A stretch of 64,000 bases of DNA from Deltaproteobacteria bacterium. Lineage in GTDB: Bacteria > Myxococcota_A > UBA9160 > JAJDAL01. Of the stretch, positions 1-8,511 are shown one piece after another (the stretch's first letter is position 1; every line of letters begins with the position of its first letter). The stretch lies in the NCBI GenBank assembly GCA_029261875.1, contig JAJDAL010000054.1, positions 248,001 to 312,000 on the forward strand, given 5' to 3'. The position numbers and the translations under genes are program-made. The notes under the pieces are model-generated. The model did no database searches. It had not been told where the DNA came from and was given only the letters and a program-made list of their open reading frames with translations.

Positions 1-13
1 CTAGGGTCGAACG

Positions 14-871
14 ATGGCGCTTGATCTGCCGAACTACGTGGCGCGCACGCTTGGGAGTGCCGTGAAGTCGCTGGAACCGGTTTCCGGGGGAGACGTGGCC
101 CTCGCGTTTCGTGCGACCCTCGCCGATGGCAGGGTGGTGTTCGCCAAGACCCGGTCCCGGGGCGCCGCGGATTTCTTCGAGACGGAGGCGGCGGGCCTCG
201 CGTGGTTGCACGAAGCGGGCGCTGCAGCGATTCCCCGCGTACTGGGTGCGTCGAACAACCCTCCCGCGCTGTTGCTCGAATGGATCGAGATTGGGAAACC
301 CGTTGCGGACACCGAAGAGAAGCTGGGCCGCGCGCTTGCGGCGTTGCACTCGGCCGGCGCACCCTGTTTCGGACGCGAAGATCGTCGCACGACGGGAAGC
401 CGCGGCCTTCCGAACGACCCGTGCGACAGCTGGCCTGAGTTCTACGCAAGTCGTCGCCTGCTGCCGCTGGCGCGCCTTGCGTCCGAGGGCGGTGCCTTGC
501 CCCCGCGTGCGATTCGCGATCTCGAGCGCGTTTCCGAACGACTCGAAGGCCTCGGAGGACCCCACGAACCCCCCGCACGGCTGCACGGCGACCTATGGGC
601 GGGCAATCGGCTGATCGATGTGAAGGGGGAGAGTTGGCTGATCGATCCCGCGGCCCACGGTGGGCACCGCGAGTTCGATCTCGCCATGATGCGTCTCTTC
701 GGCGGCTTCGGTGAAGCCTGTTATCGCGCGTACGCAGAAGCGTTCCCGCTGGCACCTGGCTGGGAGGAGCGTGTGGCGCTCCACCAACTCGCACCGCTCG
801 CCGTCCACGCAATCAAGTTCGGGGGCAGCTATCGCGAAGCCACGCAACGCGCTCTCGAGAGCTTGCGCTGA
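14..871 (+). CDS. Fructosamine/ketosamine kinase family protein
   Basis: A 285-residue kinase-like fold of the fructosamine-3-kinase (FN3K) family, which phosphorylates ketosamines on glycated proteins or small molecules. The catalytic loop HGDLWAGN and the metal-binding IDPAAHGGHREFDLAM segment are both intact, and the length is normal for bacterial members. It starts at ATG 14, close to the window edge, so the promoter and neighbour to the left are not visible. It converges with the biosynthetic operon ending at 972 and is probably a housekeeping border gene rather than part of the cluster. The family call is strong; the true substrate is unknown. Confidence 0.85.
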   Translation: MALDLPNYVARTLGSAVKSLEPVSGGDVALAFRATLADGRVVFAKTRSRGAADFFETEAAGLAWLHEAGAAAIPRVLGASNNPPALLLEWIEIGKPVADTEEKLGRALAALHSAGAPCFGREDRRTTGSRGLPNDPCDSWPEFYASRRLLPLARLASEGGALPPRAIRDLERVSERLEGLGGPHEPPARLHGDLWAGNRLIDVKGESWLIDPAAHGGHREFDLAMMRLFGGFGEACYRAYAEAFPLAPGWEERVALHQLAPLAVHAIKFGGSYREATQRALESLR

Positions 872-971
872 AGCACACGAAATCGCTCACCGCACAGCCA
901 GCTGGGGGATCGCTTTCGCAGCGCCGGTGGCGCGCGATTCGGCGATGCGCCGAGCCAAACGGCTCTCGCGT

Positions 972-1853
972 TCAACGCGAGCGGCCGGAGCGACGTAGGG
1001 CGATACGGAGCAACACGAACGCGCCCAGGGAGAACGAGTAGGAGAAGGTGCGAAGCAGGCGTTCATAACGCTCTGTGACTTCGCGGCCGACCAGGCCTAT
1101 CGCCTCGTCTTTTTGGGCCCGGAGTTGGTTGAACCACATTCTGCACGTGCGAGCGTAGTGCTCGCGATCGTTGCGCACCAACGAGATCTCGAACAGGTCC
1201 TCGCAGGCTTCGGCGATCTCTGCGAGGCGCGGAAGGTCCGACTCCGGAAAGACCTCATCGGCGATGAACGTGTCGCGAAAGGTTCGCGTTCGAGGAATGT
1301 CCCCGTAGGCGATCGTCTGCAGGCTCATTTGCGCGCCGACCGAAAGGAGTTCGTGGCAGCGCTCGAAGTAGTGACGGTAGGATGCGAGTTTCTGCGCCGG
1401 CGTGTCTCCAAAGCGTGCAAAGTGTTCGAAGGCGCCCACCGAAATGATCGCGTCATAGGGTTGGTCGGGCTTGTGTTCGGCCCAGCCTTCCAATCGCACC
1501 TCGATTTTTGGACCGCAGGTCGAGCGGGCGTACTCGAACTGCGCTTCGCTCAGCGTCAGTCCGACGCCATGCTGGACGCCGTGCTGGCTCACGAGTCGCT
1601 TCAAGCCGCCGCCCCAGCCACACCCCACATCCAGGACGCGCGCAGTGCCAATCGCACCGGAGTGCTGGGCGTGCCAATCCATCTTGCGGCATTGAGCGCT
1701 CTCGAGGCTCTCGTGTTGCATTTCGGCGGGATCGAACATCGCGCAGGAGTACGTACGCGTTTCGTCCAGGAAGAGTTCATAGAAATCGTTCCCGACGTCG
1801 TAATGTCGTTGGATCGCTTCGGCGGAAGCTCCAGATGCGGCGGAAGCGCTCAT
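972..1853 (-). CDS. Cyclopropane-fatty-acid-synthase-type SAM methyltransferase
   Basis: 293-residue class I methyltransferase of the CFAS/mycolic acid methyltransferase family. Visible features are the N-terminal HYDVGNDFYELFLD signature, the SAM motif VLDVGCGWGGG and GAFEHFARFG. The family transfers a methyl or methylene group from SAM to unsaturated acyl chains. It is shorter at the N-terminus than E. coli Cfa, as usual for secondary-metabolism members. It is the last gene of the thioesterase-FAAL-desaturase-ACP operon and overlaps the ACP stop by ATGA (1850-1853). Inference: it alkylates or cyclopropanates an ACP-bound chain made unsaturated by the desaturase two genes upstream. Confidence 0.85.
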   Translation of the reverse strand: MSASAASGASAEAIQRHYDVGNDFYELFLDETRTYSCAMFDPAEMQHESLESAQCRKMDWHAQHSGAIGTARVLDVGCGWGGGLKRLVSQHGVQHGVGLTLSEAQFEYARSTCGPKIEVRLEGWAEHKPDQPYDAIISVGAFEHFARFGDTPAQKLASYRHYFERCHELLSVGAQMSLQTIAYGDIPRTRTFRDTFIADEVFPESDLPRLAEIAEACEDLFEISLVRNDREHYARTCRMWFNQLRAQKDEAIGLVGREVTERYERLLRTFSYSFSLGAFVLLRIALRRSGRSR

Positions 1854-2158
1854 CCTCCAGTCCCTCCCGCAGCAAGGTGCTCGGCCAGCTCGTCAATCGT
1901 CGGGTATTCGTAGGGCAGGTTCGGTTCGAGTTCGACGCCGAGCCAGTCCTCGAGTGAGGACATGAGATTCACGGCTTCGGTCGAATCGAGGCCGTAGCGG
2001 TCGAACGATTCGTCCGCACGCAATTCGCCGGGGTCGAGTTCGAGGGCTTCCTCGAGGTGCGTGATCATCCACGCTTGGATTTCCGCTTTGGATCGCGTTG
2101 TACTCTGTTGGGAATCAGAGGCCAGTTCGATCTTGCCCGCCACGTTTGATTCAGCCAT
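1850..2158 (-). CDS. Acyl carrier protein (JamC-like position)
   Basis: A 102-residue acyl carrier protein. The phosphopantetheine site is Ser59 in RYGLDSTEAV, followed by the usual helix II and a YEYPTIDELAEHL ending. The frame stays open much further upstream, but ATG 2158 is chosen because it carries an excellent aggagg ribosome site seven bases away and leaves the ACP fold complete; a ~22-residue polar tail precedes the fold. It lies 11 bp downstream of the desaturase and overlaps the methyltransferase start. With the FAAL and desaturase genes it forms a FAAL-desaturase-ACP trio like JamA-JamB-JamC. The carried acyl group is inferred to be a fatty acid loaded by the adjacent FAAL. Confidence 0.9.
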   Translation of the reverse strand: MAESNVAGKIELASDSQQSTTRSKAEIQAWMITHLEEALELDPGELRADESFDRYGLDSTEAVNLMSSLEDWLGVELEPNLPYEYPTIDELAEHLAAGGTGG

Positions 2159-2169
2159 CTCTTTCCTCC

Positions 2170-3144
2170 TTAGGCGGCGCGCGGGCCCGCCGTCGTCACC
2201 GTCTTGTCGAGACGTCGCGCTTCGATCAGCGCGCGGCTCGGTTCTTTCAAATGGGATGCCAATCCGATTCGTTCCAGAGCACGAATCATCCAGAGCCCGG
2301 GGTCGATCTGCCAGGATTCCAGGCCCGTGGTGGCGGAGCGCGGAAAGGCGTGGTGGTTGTGGTGCCAACCCTGACCGAATGTCGGAATGACCAACCAGAA
2401 ATTGTTTCGACTCTGTTCTCCGGTGTCGAAGCGGCGCGCGCCGAACATGTGTGCCACGGAGTTGAGCGCCCGAACAAAATGGTCTGAAACGAAGATTCGG
2501 ACGAAGCCTCCCCACAGAAGCCCGAGTAATGCGCCGCGTGCGCTCCCGTGGGCGATCGCGCCCACCAAAGCGGGAATCGCCAGCGACAGCATCATCCACG
2601 TGAAATAGCGATAGTGAATCCGGAAGATCACCGGGTCGCGGTAGAGATCCTTCGCATAGCGCGACCAGCCGTCGGGGCGGGCGCGCGCGCCGTCGAAGGT
2701 CCAAGCCGAGTGTCCTTCGATGAATCCCCGTACGCTCCCCCGCCAACCGGGGCCCCGCGAATAGGGAGAATGGGGGTCGCCGGGCGCATCGGTGCATTCG
2801 TGGTGACGCCGGTGGGTTGCGACCCACCAGATGAGGGGGCCTTGGAACGCCATGGAGCCCAGGGCGGCAAGCGCGATCTGCAACGGACGCGTGGCTTCGT
2901 AGGATCGGTGCGCGAAATAGCGATGCCAACCGATCTCCTGGGCTCCCGTGATCAGTATGTAGAGAACGGCGATCAGTATCAGTTCGATGGCTCCGGGGAC
3001 GAGGCCGAAGAAGAGGAGACCCACCGCCGCGACACTCCCCAGAAAGGGCAACAGTGTCGTGACCCAGGCAAAACGTCGGTCGAGACGCGCGACGCGTTCG
3101 ATGCGGCGAATCTGCGTCGGGGTGGGGAGGGCCGCTTCGGTCAT
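2170..3144 (-). CDS. Membrane fatty acyl desaturase (JamB-like position)
   Basis: 324-residue integral membrane di-iron desaturase of the acyl-CoA/acyl-ACP delta-9 family. All three histidine boxes are present: HRYFAH (74-79), HRRHH (111-115) and HHNHH (261-265), with hydrophobic spans around 29-70, 90-110 and 180-215. It sits 3 bp downstream of a FAAL and 11 bp upstream of an ACP. That order matches the terminal-alkyne/alkene cassettes (JamB, TtuB), where the desaturase acts on the ACP-bound chain. Whether it makes an internal alkene, a terminal alkene or an alkyne cannot be told from sequence. Confidence 0.9.
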   Translation of the reverse strand: MTEAALPTPTQIRRIERVARLDRRFAWVTTLLPFLGSVAAVGLLFFGLVPGAIELILIAVLYILITGAQEIGWHRYFAHRSYEATRPLQIALAALGSMAFQGPLIWWVATHRRHHECTDAPGDPHSPYSRGPGWRGSVRGFIEGHSAWTFDGARARPDGWSRYAKDLYRDPVIFRIHYRYFTWMMLSLAIPALVGAIAHGSARGALLGLLWGGFVRIFVSDHFVRALNSVAHMFGARRFDTGEQSRNNFWLVIPTFGQGWHHNHHAFPRSATTGLESWQIDPGLWMIRALERIGLASHLKEPSRALIEARRLDKTVTTAGPRAA

Positions 3145-3147
3145 GGT

Positions 3148-4944
3148 TCAGGCTCCTGCCGCGGCGGTGGCTACGCGAATGGTCCTCGTGCGTTGCCAGC
3201 GCCGTACTTCGGGAAGTTCTTCGGCCCGGAAAAGATCTCGACAGGTTCGCCGTCGAATCTTTCCGCTCGACGTCTTGGGGATGTTTCCCGGTTCGATCAA
3301 TACGGCGGCATGGAGTCGAATCTGGTGGGCGGCGGTCACCGCCTCGCAGATTCTTCCGAGTAGCTGGTCGAGGTCGACCCCTACGTGTTCGCGGCGGATT
3401 TCCTGCACGACGACCACACGCCCTTCGTCATCCTCCTGGAGGGAGAACGCGGCCGCTCCCCCCGGTCGCAAGATCGGATCGCAGCTCGACACGGTGTGCT
3501 CGATGTCTTGGGGGTAGTGGTTGCGACCGCGGATGATGATGGCGTCCTTGATGCGGCCCGTGACGTAGAGTTCGTCTCCGTCCAGGAAACCCAGGTCTCC
3601 GGTGCGCATGTAGACGCACGGATCGCCGTCCGACAATTTGGCACCGAAGGTGCGCGCGCTCTCTTCATCCCGGTTCCAGTAGCCCGCGGTCACGTGGGGG
3701 CCCGTCACCCAGATTTCGCCGACGCGCCCAGCGGAGCAACGGGTCCGAAGTTGGGGGTCGACGATCGCGATCGATTCCCCGGGGAGCGCGTTCCCGCAGC
3801 CCACAATCCGGCGACCCGTGCTTCGCGGAGGCGCGACGCGATGTCGGAGTAGAGCCGGCGCATCGACCTCTTTGATGGCGACGCTGCCGTCGGGATCGCC
3901 GCCGCTGATGATCAGGGTGGCCTCCGCCATCCCGTAACAGGGGTAGATCGACTTCGGACGAAAGCCGTGGGGTTCGAACGCTTTCGTGAAGCGTTCCAAT
4001 GTTTCAGCGGCAATGGGTTCCGCGCCGTTGTACGCCACGCGCCAACTCGAGAGATCGATCCCCTCGAGCTGTTCGGCCTTGATCTTCCTGGCGCAAAACT
4101 CATAGGCAAAATTCGGCGCTCCGCTGGTGGTGGCGCGGTATTTCGAAATGGCCGTGAGCCAGCGGACGGGACGTTGCAAGAAGGCCAATGGCGATAGCAG
4201 CACGCTGTGGGCACCCAAGTAGATGGGTTGAAGGATGTGCCCCATCAGCCCCATGTCGTGAAAGACCGGCAGCCACGACACCCCTACGGAATGCTCGGTG
4301 TGTCCGAATGCATGCTTGATCATCGCCTCGTTACTGAGCAGGTTCCCGTGGGTGACCATGACCCCCTTGGGTTCCGCGGTGGAACCCGAGGTGTATTGAA
4401 GAAGTGCCAGGGAGTTGGCGTCGACGTCCGGTTGCCGCCAGGCATCCGCATCGTTGTCCTGAACGGCGTCGGTGGCGAACCACGGCAAGCGTGCCAGCTC
4501 GGTGGCCTGTGCGCAGAGCTGTTCCGCCAGTCCGATGATGCCGGTCGTGCTGAGGATGATGCGGGGCTGGGCATCGCGAACGATCGACCGCAAGCGGGGG
4601 AGGGTGCGCTCTATTCGCGTCGGGTCCGGGGGATACGAGGGCACTGCGACGACGCCCGCATAGAGACAACCCAAGAACGCTTCGACGAAATCGATCCCCC
4701 CGGCGTACAGAAGGAGTGCGCGATCCCCCGGGCTTGCAATTTCCAGGAGACGCGCTGCGACCGCTCGTGCGCGACGGTCTAGTGCCGCGCAGGCGATCTC
4801 GAGGCTCTGGTCCTCACCGTCCAGAAGTTCGGTGAAAATCAGGCGATCGGGCTGGTGGTCCGCACGCCAGCGGAGCAAGTCGACGAAATTGCACCCGTCG
4901 AAGTTCTCGATCGGTAGTTCGGCACTCGCTGTGTTGGCAGTCAC
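3148..4944 (-). CDS. Fatty acyl-AMP ligase (FAAL) 1
   Basis: 598-residue adenylate-forming enzyme. Visible motifs: YTSGSTAEPKGVMVTHGNL (phosphate loop), PVFHDMGL, CYGMAEATL, YMRTGDLGFL, GRNHYPQDIE (FAAL type) and the C-terminal KTSSGKIRR with the catalytic lysine. FAALs activate free fatty acids as acyl-AMP and transfer them to an ACP rather than to CoA. The start is GTG 4944, inside a GTGA overlap with the upstream FAAL stop; longer in-frame readings would run through that gene. The position before a desaturase and an ACP suggests it loads the ACP at 1850-2158. Confidence 0.92.
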   Translation of the reverse strand: MTANTASAELPIENFDGCNFVDLLRWRADHQPDRLIFTELLDGEDQSLEIACAALDRRARAVAARLLEIASPGDRALLLYAGGIDFVEAFLGCLYAGVVAVPSYPPDPTRIERTLPRLRSIVRDAQPRIILSTTGIIGLAEQLCAQATELARLPWFATDAVQDNDADAWRQPDVDANSLALLQYTSGSTAEPKGVMVTHGNLLSNEAMIKHAFGHTEHSVGVSWLPVFHDMGLMGHILQPIYLGAHSVLLSPLAFLQRPVRWLTAISKYRATTSGAPNFAYEFCARKIKAEQLEGIDLSSWRVAYNGAEPIAAETLERFTKAFEPHGFRPKSIYPCYGMAEATLIISGGDPDGSVAIKEVDAPALLRHRVAPPRSTGRRIVGCGNALPGESIAIVDPQLRTRCSAGRVGEIWVTGPHVTAGYWNRDEESARTFGAKLSDGDPCVYMRTGDLGFLDGDELYVTGRIKDAIIIRGRNHYPQDIEHTVSSCDPILRPGGAAAFSLQEDDEGRVVVVQEIRREHVGVDLDQLLGRICEAVTAAHQIRLHAAVLIEPGNIPKTSSGKIRRRTCRDLFRAEELPEVRRWQRTRTIRVATAAAGA

Positions 4945-6731
4945 GCTGCGACCTCCACTCCGGGGCGCTTGCCCGCGCCATGTCGCGGGTTGCGCCAGAT
5001 GTGAACTTGAATCAAATCGCCGTTTCGAAAGGCATCGCGACAGGCACGTCGTTGCACCTTCATGCTGCTCGTGCGCGGAAGCGTTCGCGCCCGTATCAGC
5101 ACCACGGCGGAGAGCTCGAGCCCATGGGTTTCGGCGACGATGGCGCGAATCGCGTTGCACGCGGACTCGCGGTCGAGGCCGCGCGTCACTACCTCTTGAA
5201 CGACCACCGCGCGCTCGTGTTCGCCATCGTCGACCGAGAACGCAACGCTTCCGCCCGGAACGAGGTTGGGATGTGCATTCTCGAGAACTGCTTCGAGGTC
5301 TTCGGGGTGGAAATTTCGTCCGTCGACGATCACGAGATCTTTGATTCGCCCACCCACGAAGAGCTCACCCTCGCGCAGGAAACCGACATCCCCCGTGCGC
5401 AAGTATTCCCGCCCTAGATCGTGCGGTGGCGCGAGTCGGGCGCCAAAGGTCTTCGCGGTTTCCTCGGGTTGACCCCAATAGCCCTGGGCGATGCTGGCAC
5501 CGGACAGCCAGATCTCACCGGTCTGGTCCGGAGGGCAGGGCGTGGAGGTTTCGGGATCGACGATGCGAAGTTCCATGCCGTCGATGACCGGGCCATTGGC
5601 GAGCAGAGCGATCCGATTCGAAGCGCTCGCATCGGCCTCTTCGGCTTTTCCTTCGTGCAGCGCGGTGCGACCGAAGGATCGCACGATGGGCATGGCGGCC
5701 GCAGGGCCGCCGGTGGCCATGAGTGTGCTTTCAGCCAGGCCGTAGCAGGGCAGGAAGGCTTCGCGGCGAAATCCAACGGGCCCGAACACGTCGATGAAGC
5801 GGTCGATGGTGCTCGGGTGAACGGGTTCAGCCGCGATGCAGGCTACGCGAATGTTCGACAGGTCGATCCCTTGGAGCTGCTCCGGGCGGATCTTGCGCGC
5901 CGCCAAGTCGAACCCGAAAGGCGCTCCGCCGGTGATCGTCGAGCGGTTGTCTGACAGGGTCTGGATCCAGCGAATCGGATGCTTGAGGAAACTGAAGGGC
6001 GACATCAAAGTCACCTGCATGCCGAATTGAGAAACCATCAAGATTCCCGCCACCAACCCCATGTCGTGATAAGGAGGGAGCCAGCCCGCGTGTCGATCAT
6101 CCGGGCCGGCGGCCAATAGGACGCGCATCTGCTCGGTATTGTGAAGCAGATTGCCGTGGCTGATCATGACTCCCTTGGGGCGCCCGGTGGACCCGGACGT
6201 ATATTGCAGGAACGCCAGATCGTCCCGAGACAAATCCGGTGCCTTCCATTCGTCCTCGAGACCCTCGGGAAGCGCATCGACGGCGATCCAATCGGCCTGT
6301 CCCAAGACGGAATTCGCTTCGACGATGCGGTGACGCGCTTCCACCAACGCACGCGGCGCAAGGACGAAACGCGGTCGCGCGTCGTCCGCGATCGCGGCCA
6401 GGCGCGCCATGGCGCGACCTGCGTTCGCAAGGCTCGGGGGGTAGGCGGGAACCGCTGCGCAGCCCGCGTAGAGACATCCCCAAAAACTGGCGATGTAGTC
6501 GAGTCCGGGTGGCAGAAGCAGCAGCGCGCATTGACGGGGACCCGCGCGCTGGAGGAGAGCGCCGAGAGCCCGCGCGCGTCGATCCGCCTGTGCGTTGCTG
6601 AGCGTCTCGGAATCACCGTCGCGATCGCCCAGGAATCGAAAGGTTTCCTGGGCGGGATCTTCGGCACAGCGGATCCGTAGTACTTCCGTGAACGAGGGGA
6701 GATCGACGGGTAGAACGCTGCGGACGCTCAC
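4941..6731 (-). CDS. Fatty acyl-AMP ligase (FAAL) 2, variant A10 motif
   Basis: 596-residue FAAL paralogous to its neighbour. Motifs: FLQYTSGSTGRPKGVMISHG, PPYHDMGL, CYGLAESTL, YLRTGDVGFL and GRNFHPEDLE. The A10 loop reads PRTSSMKVQR: the lysine is kept, but the near-invariant glycine before it is methionine. It starts at GTG 6731 in a GTGA overlap with the hydroxylase gene and is coupled by GTGA to FAAL1. Two FAALs in tandem suggest two acyl substrates or two target carriers; the cluster has at least four free-standing carrier proteins. Which pairs with which is unknown. Confidence 0.9.
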   Translation of the reverse strand: MSVRSVLPVDLPSFTEVLRIRCAEDPAQETFRFLGDRDGDSETLSNAQADRRARALGALLQRAGPRQCALLLLPPGLDYIASFWGCLYAGCAAVPAYPPSLANAGRAMARLAAIADDARPRFVLAPRALVEARHRIVEANSVLGQADWIAVDALPEGLEDEWKAPDLSRDDLAFLQYTSGSTGRPKGVMISHGNLLHNTEQMRVLLAAGPDDRHAGWLPPYHDMGLVAGILMVSQFGMQVTLMSPFSFLKHPIRWIQTLSDNRSTITGGAPFGFDLAARKIRPEQLQGIDLSNIRVACIAAEPVHPSTIDRFIDVFGPVGFRREAFLPCYGLAESTLMATGGPAAAMPIVRSFGRTALHEGKAEEADASASNRIALLANGPVIDGMELRIVDPETSTPCPPDQTGEIWLSGASIAQGYWGQPEETAKTFGARLAPPHDLGREYLRTGDVGFLREGELFVGGRIKDLVIVDGRNFHPEDLEAVLENAHPNLVPGGSVAFSVDDGEHERAVVVQEVVTRGLDRESACNAIRAIVAETHGLELSAVVLIRARTLPRTSSMKVQRRACRDAFRNGDLIQVHIWRNPRHGAGKRPGVEVAA

Positions 6732-7459
6732 GGAGCCGCCTCCATGATCCCGTCGAGGCGAGCACGGTAGTCGGGTGCCAAGGTTCCGCAGAGTGTGTCC
6801 CAGAAAATGAAGTGTGTTGCGTAGTTACAGCGGAAGCGTTCATGGTGTTGATCGTGGTGTGTCACCGTGAGAAACGGCAACCAACGCCCGTTGACCCGCC
6901 CCGGCATCTCGTGACCGCAGTGGCCGATGGTGCCGGTGACTTGATCGTAGACTTTGTGGAAAAGCAGCACGCCGGGATGGATTGGGATCAAGAAGATCGC
7001 GATGGCCCAATAGAGGTGGGCGATCAGTGTGTCGAGGGCCGCGTCGTTGTTGGTCGACCAGGCCGTGGGATGCGTGGTCCGGTGGTGTTCTGCATGGAGG
7101 TGTTTGAACAACCAACCCGTGTGAAGCAACCGATGGGACCAGTAGAACCACGTGTCGAATAGAACCAGCGAAGCCGCGAACGTCAGTACTGCGGAGAGGG
7201 GGGACAACGCCATGGGCGCGAAGCCGAATCCCGCCGCCTGGAGGTAGCGTCCGGTCAACAACAGACCCGCCATCAATCCGAGGTTTGCGAGACTGCGCCG
7301 GATGTCGCGCCACGGAGGTGTGGGATGACTTCGCTCGCGCAGACGCCGGCGCGCCATCGTCCCCGTTTGGGTTAGCACGCGGAGTGCCAGGCCCGTGGCG
7401 AGATAGGTGCCAGCCAGCAATCCGAATAGGGCGAGCCATTCGAGCGCGGCACTCTTCAT
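6728..7459 (-). CDS. Sterol desaturase/fatty acid hydroxylase superfamily protein
   Basis: 243-residue membrane di-iron enzyme of the fatty acid hydroxylase superfamily. Histidine clusters are HRLLH (109-113), HAEHH (122-126), GHCGHEM (179-185) and HHDQHH (201-206), with hydrophobic helices around 5-30, 60-105 and 145-170. ATG 7459 is chosen; 29 further in-frame codons upstream overlap the thioesterase gene and look non-coding. The family hydroxylates or desaturates lipid substrates. It lies between the thioesterase and two FAALs, so a role in oxidising the acyl precursor or lipid product is inferred. Confidence 0.85.
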   Translation of the reverse strand: MKSAALEWLALFGLLAGTYLATGLALRVLTQTGTMARRRLRERSHPTPPWRDIRRSLANLGLMAGLLLTGRYLQAAGFGFAPMALSPLSAVLTFAASLVLFDTWFYWSHRLLHTGWLFKHLHAEHHRTTHPTAWSTNNDAALDTLIAHLYWAIAIFLIPIHPGVLLFHKVYDQVTGTIGHCGHEMPGRVNGRWLPFLTVTHHDQHHERFRCNYATHFIFWDTLCGTLAPDYRARLDGIMEAAP

Positions 7460-7478
7460 CGGGATTCCGCCTGGACCG

Positions 7479-8261
7479 TCATGCCGAGAGTTCCATTTTG
7501 CTTTCCTCGACGCGCAGCTTCGCGTCGGCGAGGAGATGACGTGCAATCGCGTCGAGCAAGGTGTGACGCGCTCGGTGGACGAAGAAGTGACCGCCGCTCA
7601 CCACTTCGAGCGTACACGGGGCGTTGGTTTCCAATTTCCAGGGCTCGACCGTGGAGCTGGGGACCAACCGATCTTCGGCCCCGGCAAAGCACGCGATCGG
7701 GACGGAGATCGGCGGTTCCGGCGCGAAGCGGTGCGTCTCGACGGCCTCGAAGTCCGCCCGGATGGTCGGGAGGAAAATTTCCATCAGTCCCTCGTCTTCG
7801 AGCACGCGCGCCGGCGTTCCGTTGAGGCGACGGAGCTGTTGCAGCAGATCGGGATCCGCGAGCTGGTGAAAGGGACGGCTGCCCGGCGGGACCGAAGGAG
7901 CCCGGCTGGCGGAGATGAACAACCGAGTGGGTTGTGGCAAACCGCGACGCCGCAATTCGCGCACGACTTCGAATGCGAGGAGTCCGCCCATGGAGTGACC
8001 GAAGAAGGCGAACGGCGTTTCGAGGTCCAGCTCGAGGGCATCGACGACGCCGCGTGCGATGCCCAGCAGATTCGTCAGCGGTTTTTCGTGACGGCGGACT
8101 TCACGCCCGGGAGGCCGAATCGCCGCGACGCCGACGAAGCCGGGAAGGGCGTGTCTCCAGCCGGCAAAAAGCGCCGTTCCACCCCCTGCGTAAGAAAAGC
8201 AGAACAACCGCTGGTGCGTCGGCGTGCGAGGCCCGAAACGTACGATCCAGGGATTTTTCAC
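7479..8261 (-). CDS. Type II thioesterase
   Basis: 260-residue alpha/beta hydrolase of the GrsT/RifR thioesterase II family. Catalytic residues are Ser90 (FGHSMGG), Asp197 (AGAEDRLVP) and His225 (GGHFFVH); the N-terminus has the usual RLFCFSYAGGGT. The family removes aberrant acyl groups from carrier proteins or releases free acids. The start is GTG 8261, preceded by gaggag 11 bases away, with the family-typical N-terminus directly behind; the frame is open further up but that would cover the promoter at 8319-8334. It is the first gene of the FAAL-desaturase operon, 19 bp before the hydroxylase. Confidence 0.88.
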   Translation of the reverse strand: MKNPWIVRFGPRTPTHQRLFCFSYAGGGTALFAGWRHALPGFVGVAAIRPPGREVRRHEKPLTNLLGIARGVVDALELDLETPFAFFGHSMGGLLAFEVVRELRRRGLPQPTRLFISASRAPSVPPGSRPFHQLADPDLLQQLRRLNGTPARVLEDEGLMEIFLPTIRADFEAVETHRFAPEPPISVPIACFAGAEDRLVPSSTVEPWKLETNAPCTLEVVSGGHFFVHRARHTLLDAIARHLLADAKLRVEESKMELSA

Positions 8262-8318
8262 GCGGCCTTTCTCCTCGCTTCGGTCGCCACCGTTCGATGC
8301 TGTGATCCTTGAATCGGC

Positions 8319-8334
8319 TGCAAGCCAGGTGCCA
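8319..8334 (-). promoter_or_regulatory. Sigma-54 (-24/-12) promoter of thioesterase-FAAL-desaturase operon
   Basis: On the minus strand the 16-mer reads TGGCACCTGGCTTGCA, a full match to the sigma-54 consensus TGGCAC-N5-TTGCA. The predicted start is near 8308, giving a ~47-nt leader before GTG 8261 that contains the gaggag ribosome site. Nine similar sites occur in front of other cluster operons. Confidence 0.75.
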
Positions 8335-8511
8335 AGAAGTGGGATCCTCTCCCGCGCGCCAAGCGCATAACCGCAGCGATCACTCGCCCCTTTTGGTCTA
8401 GGGTGGCCGGCATCGGCGAAGTGGATGCGCACGATCGATCGCGAGTGAGCCGGCCGCGTGGAGTGGCGTTCGGTGAAAGCGTTCGGCCGGTCTCTCGCGG
8501 TTCGGGGCCTT

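Noticed and set aside
1113-1913. 266-codon plus-strand ORF opposite the methyltransferase
   Set aside because: Shadow frame of a GC-rich gene with no family features. The same holds for other long ORFs opposite PKS, FAAL and dehydrogenase genes.
2159-2929. Long open frame upstream of the ACP on the minus strand
   Set aside because: Arg/Pro-rich translation antisense in phase to the desaturase; the ACP has its own ATG and strong ribosome site at 2158.
4945-5160. N-terminal extension of FAAL1 to an ATG at 5160
   Set aside because: It would overlap FAAL2 by over 200 bp with no FAAL-like sequence; GTG 4944 in a GTGA overlap fits.
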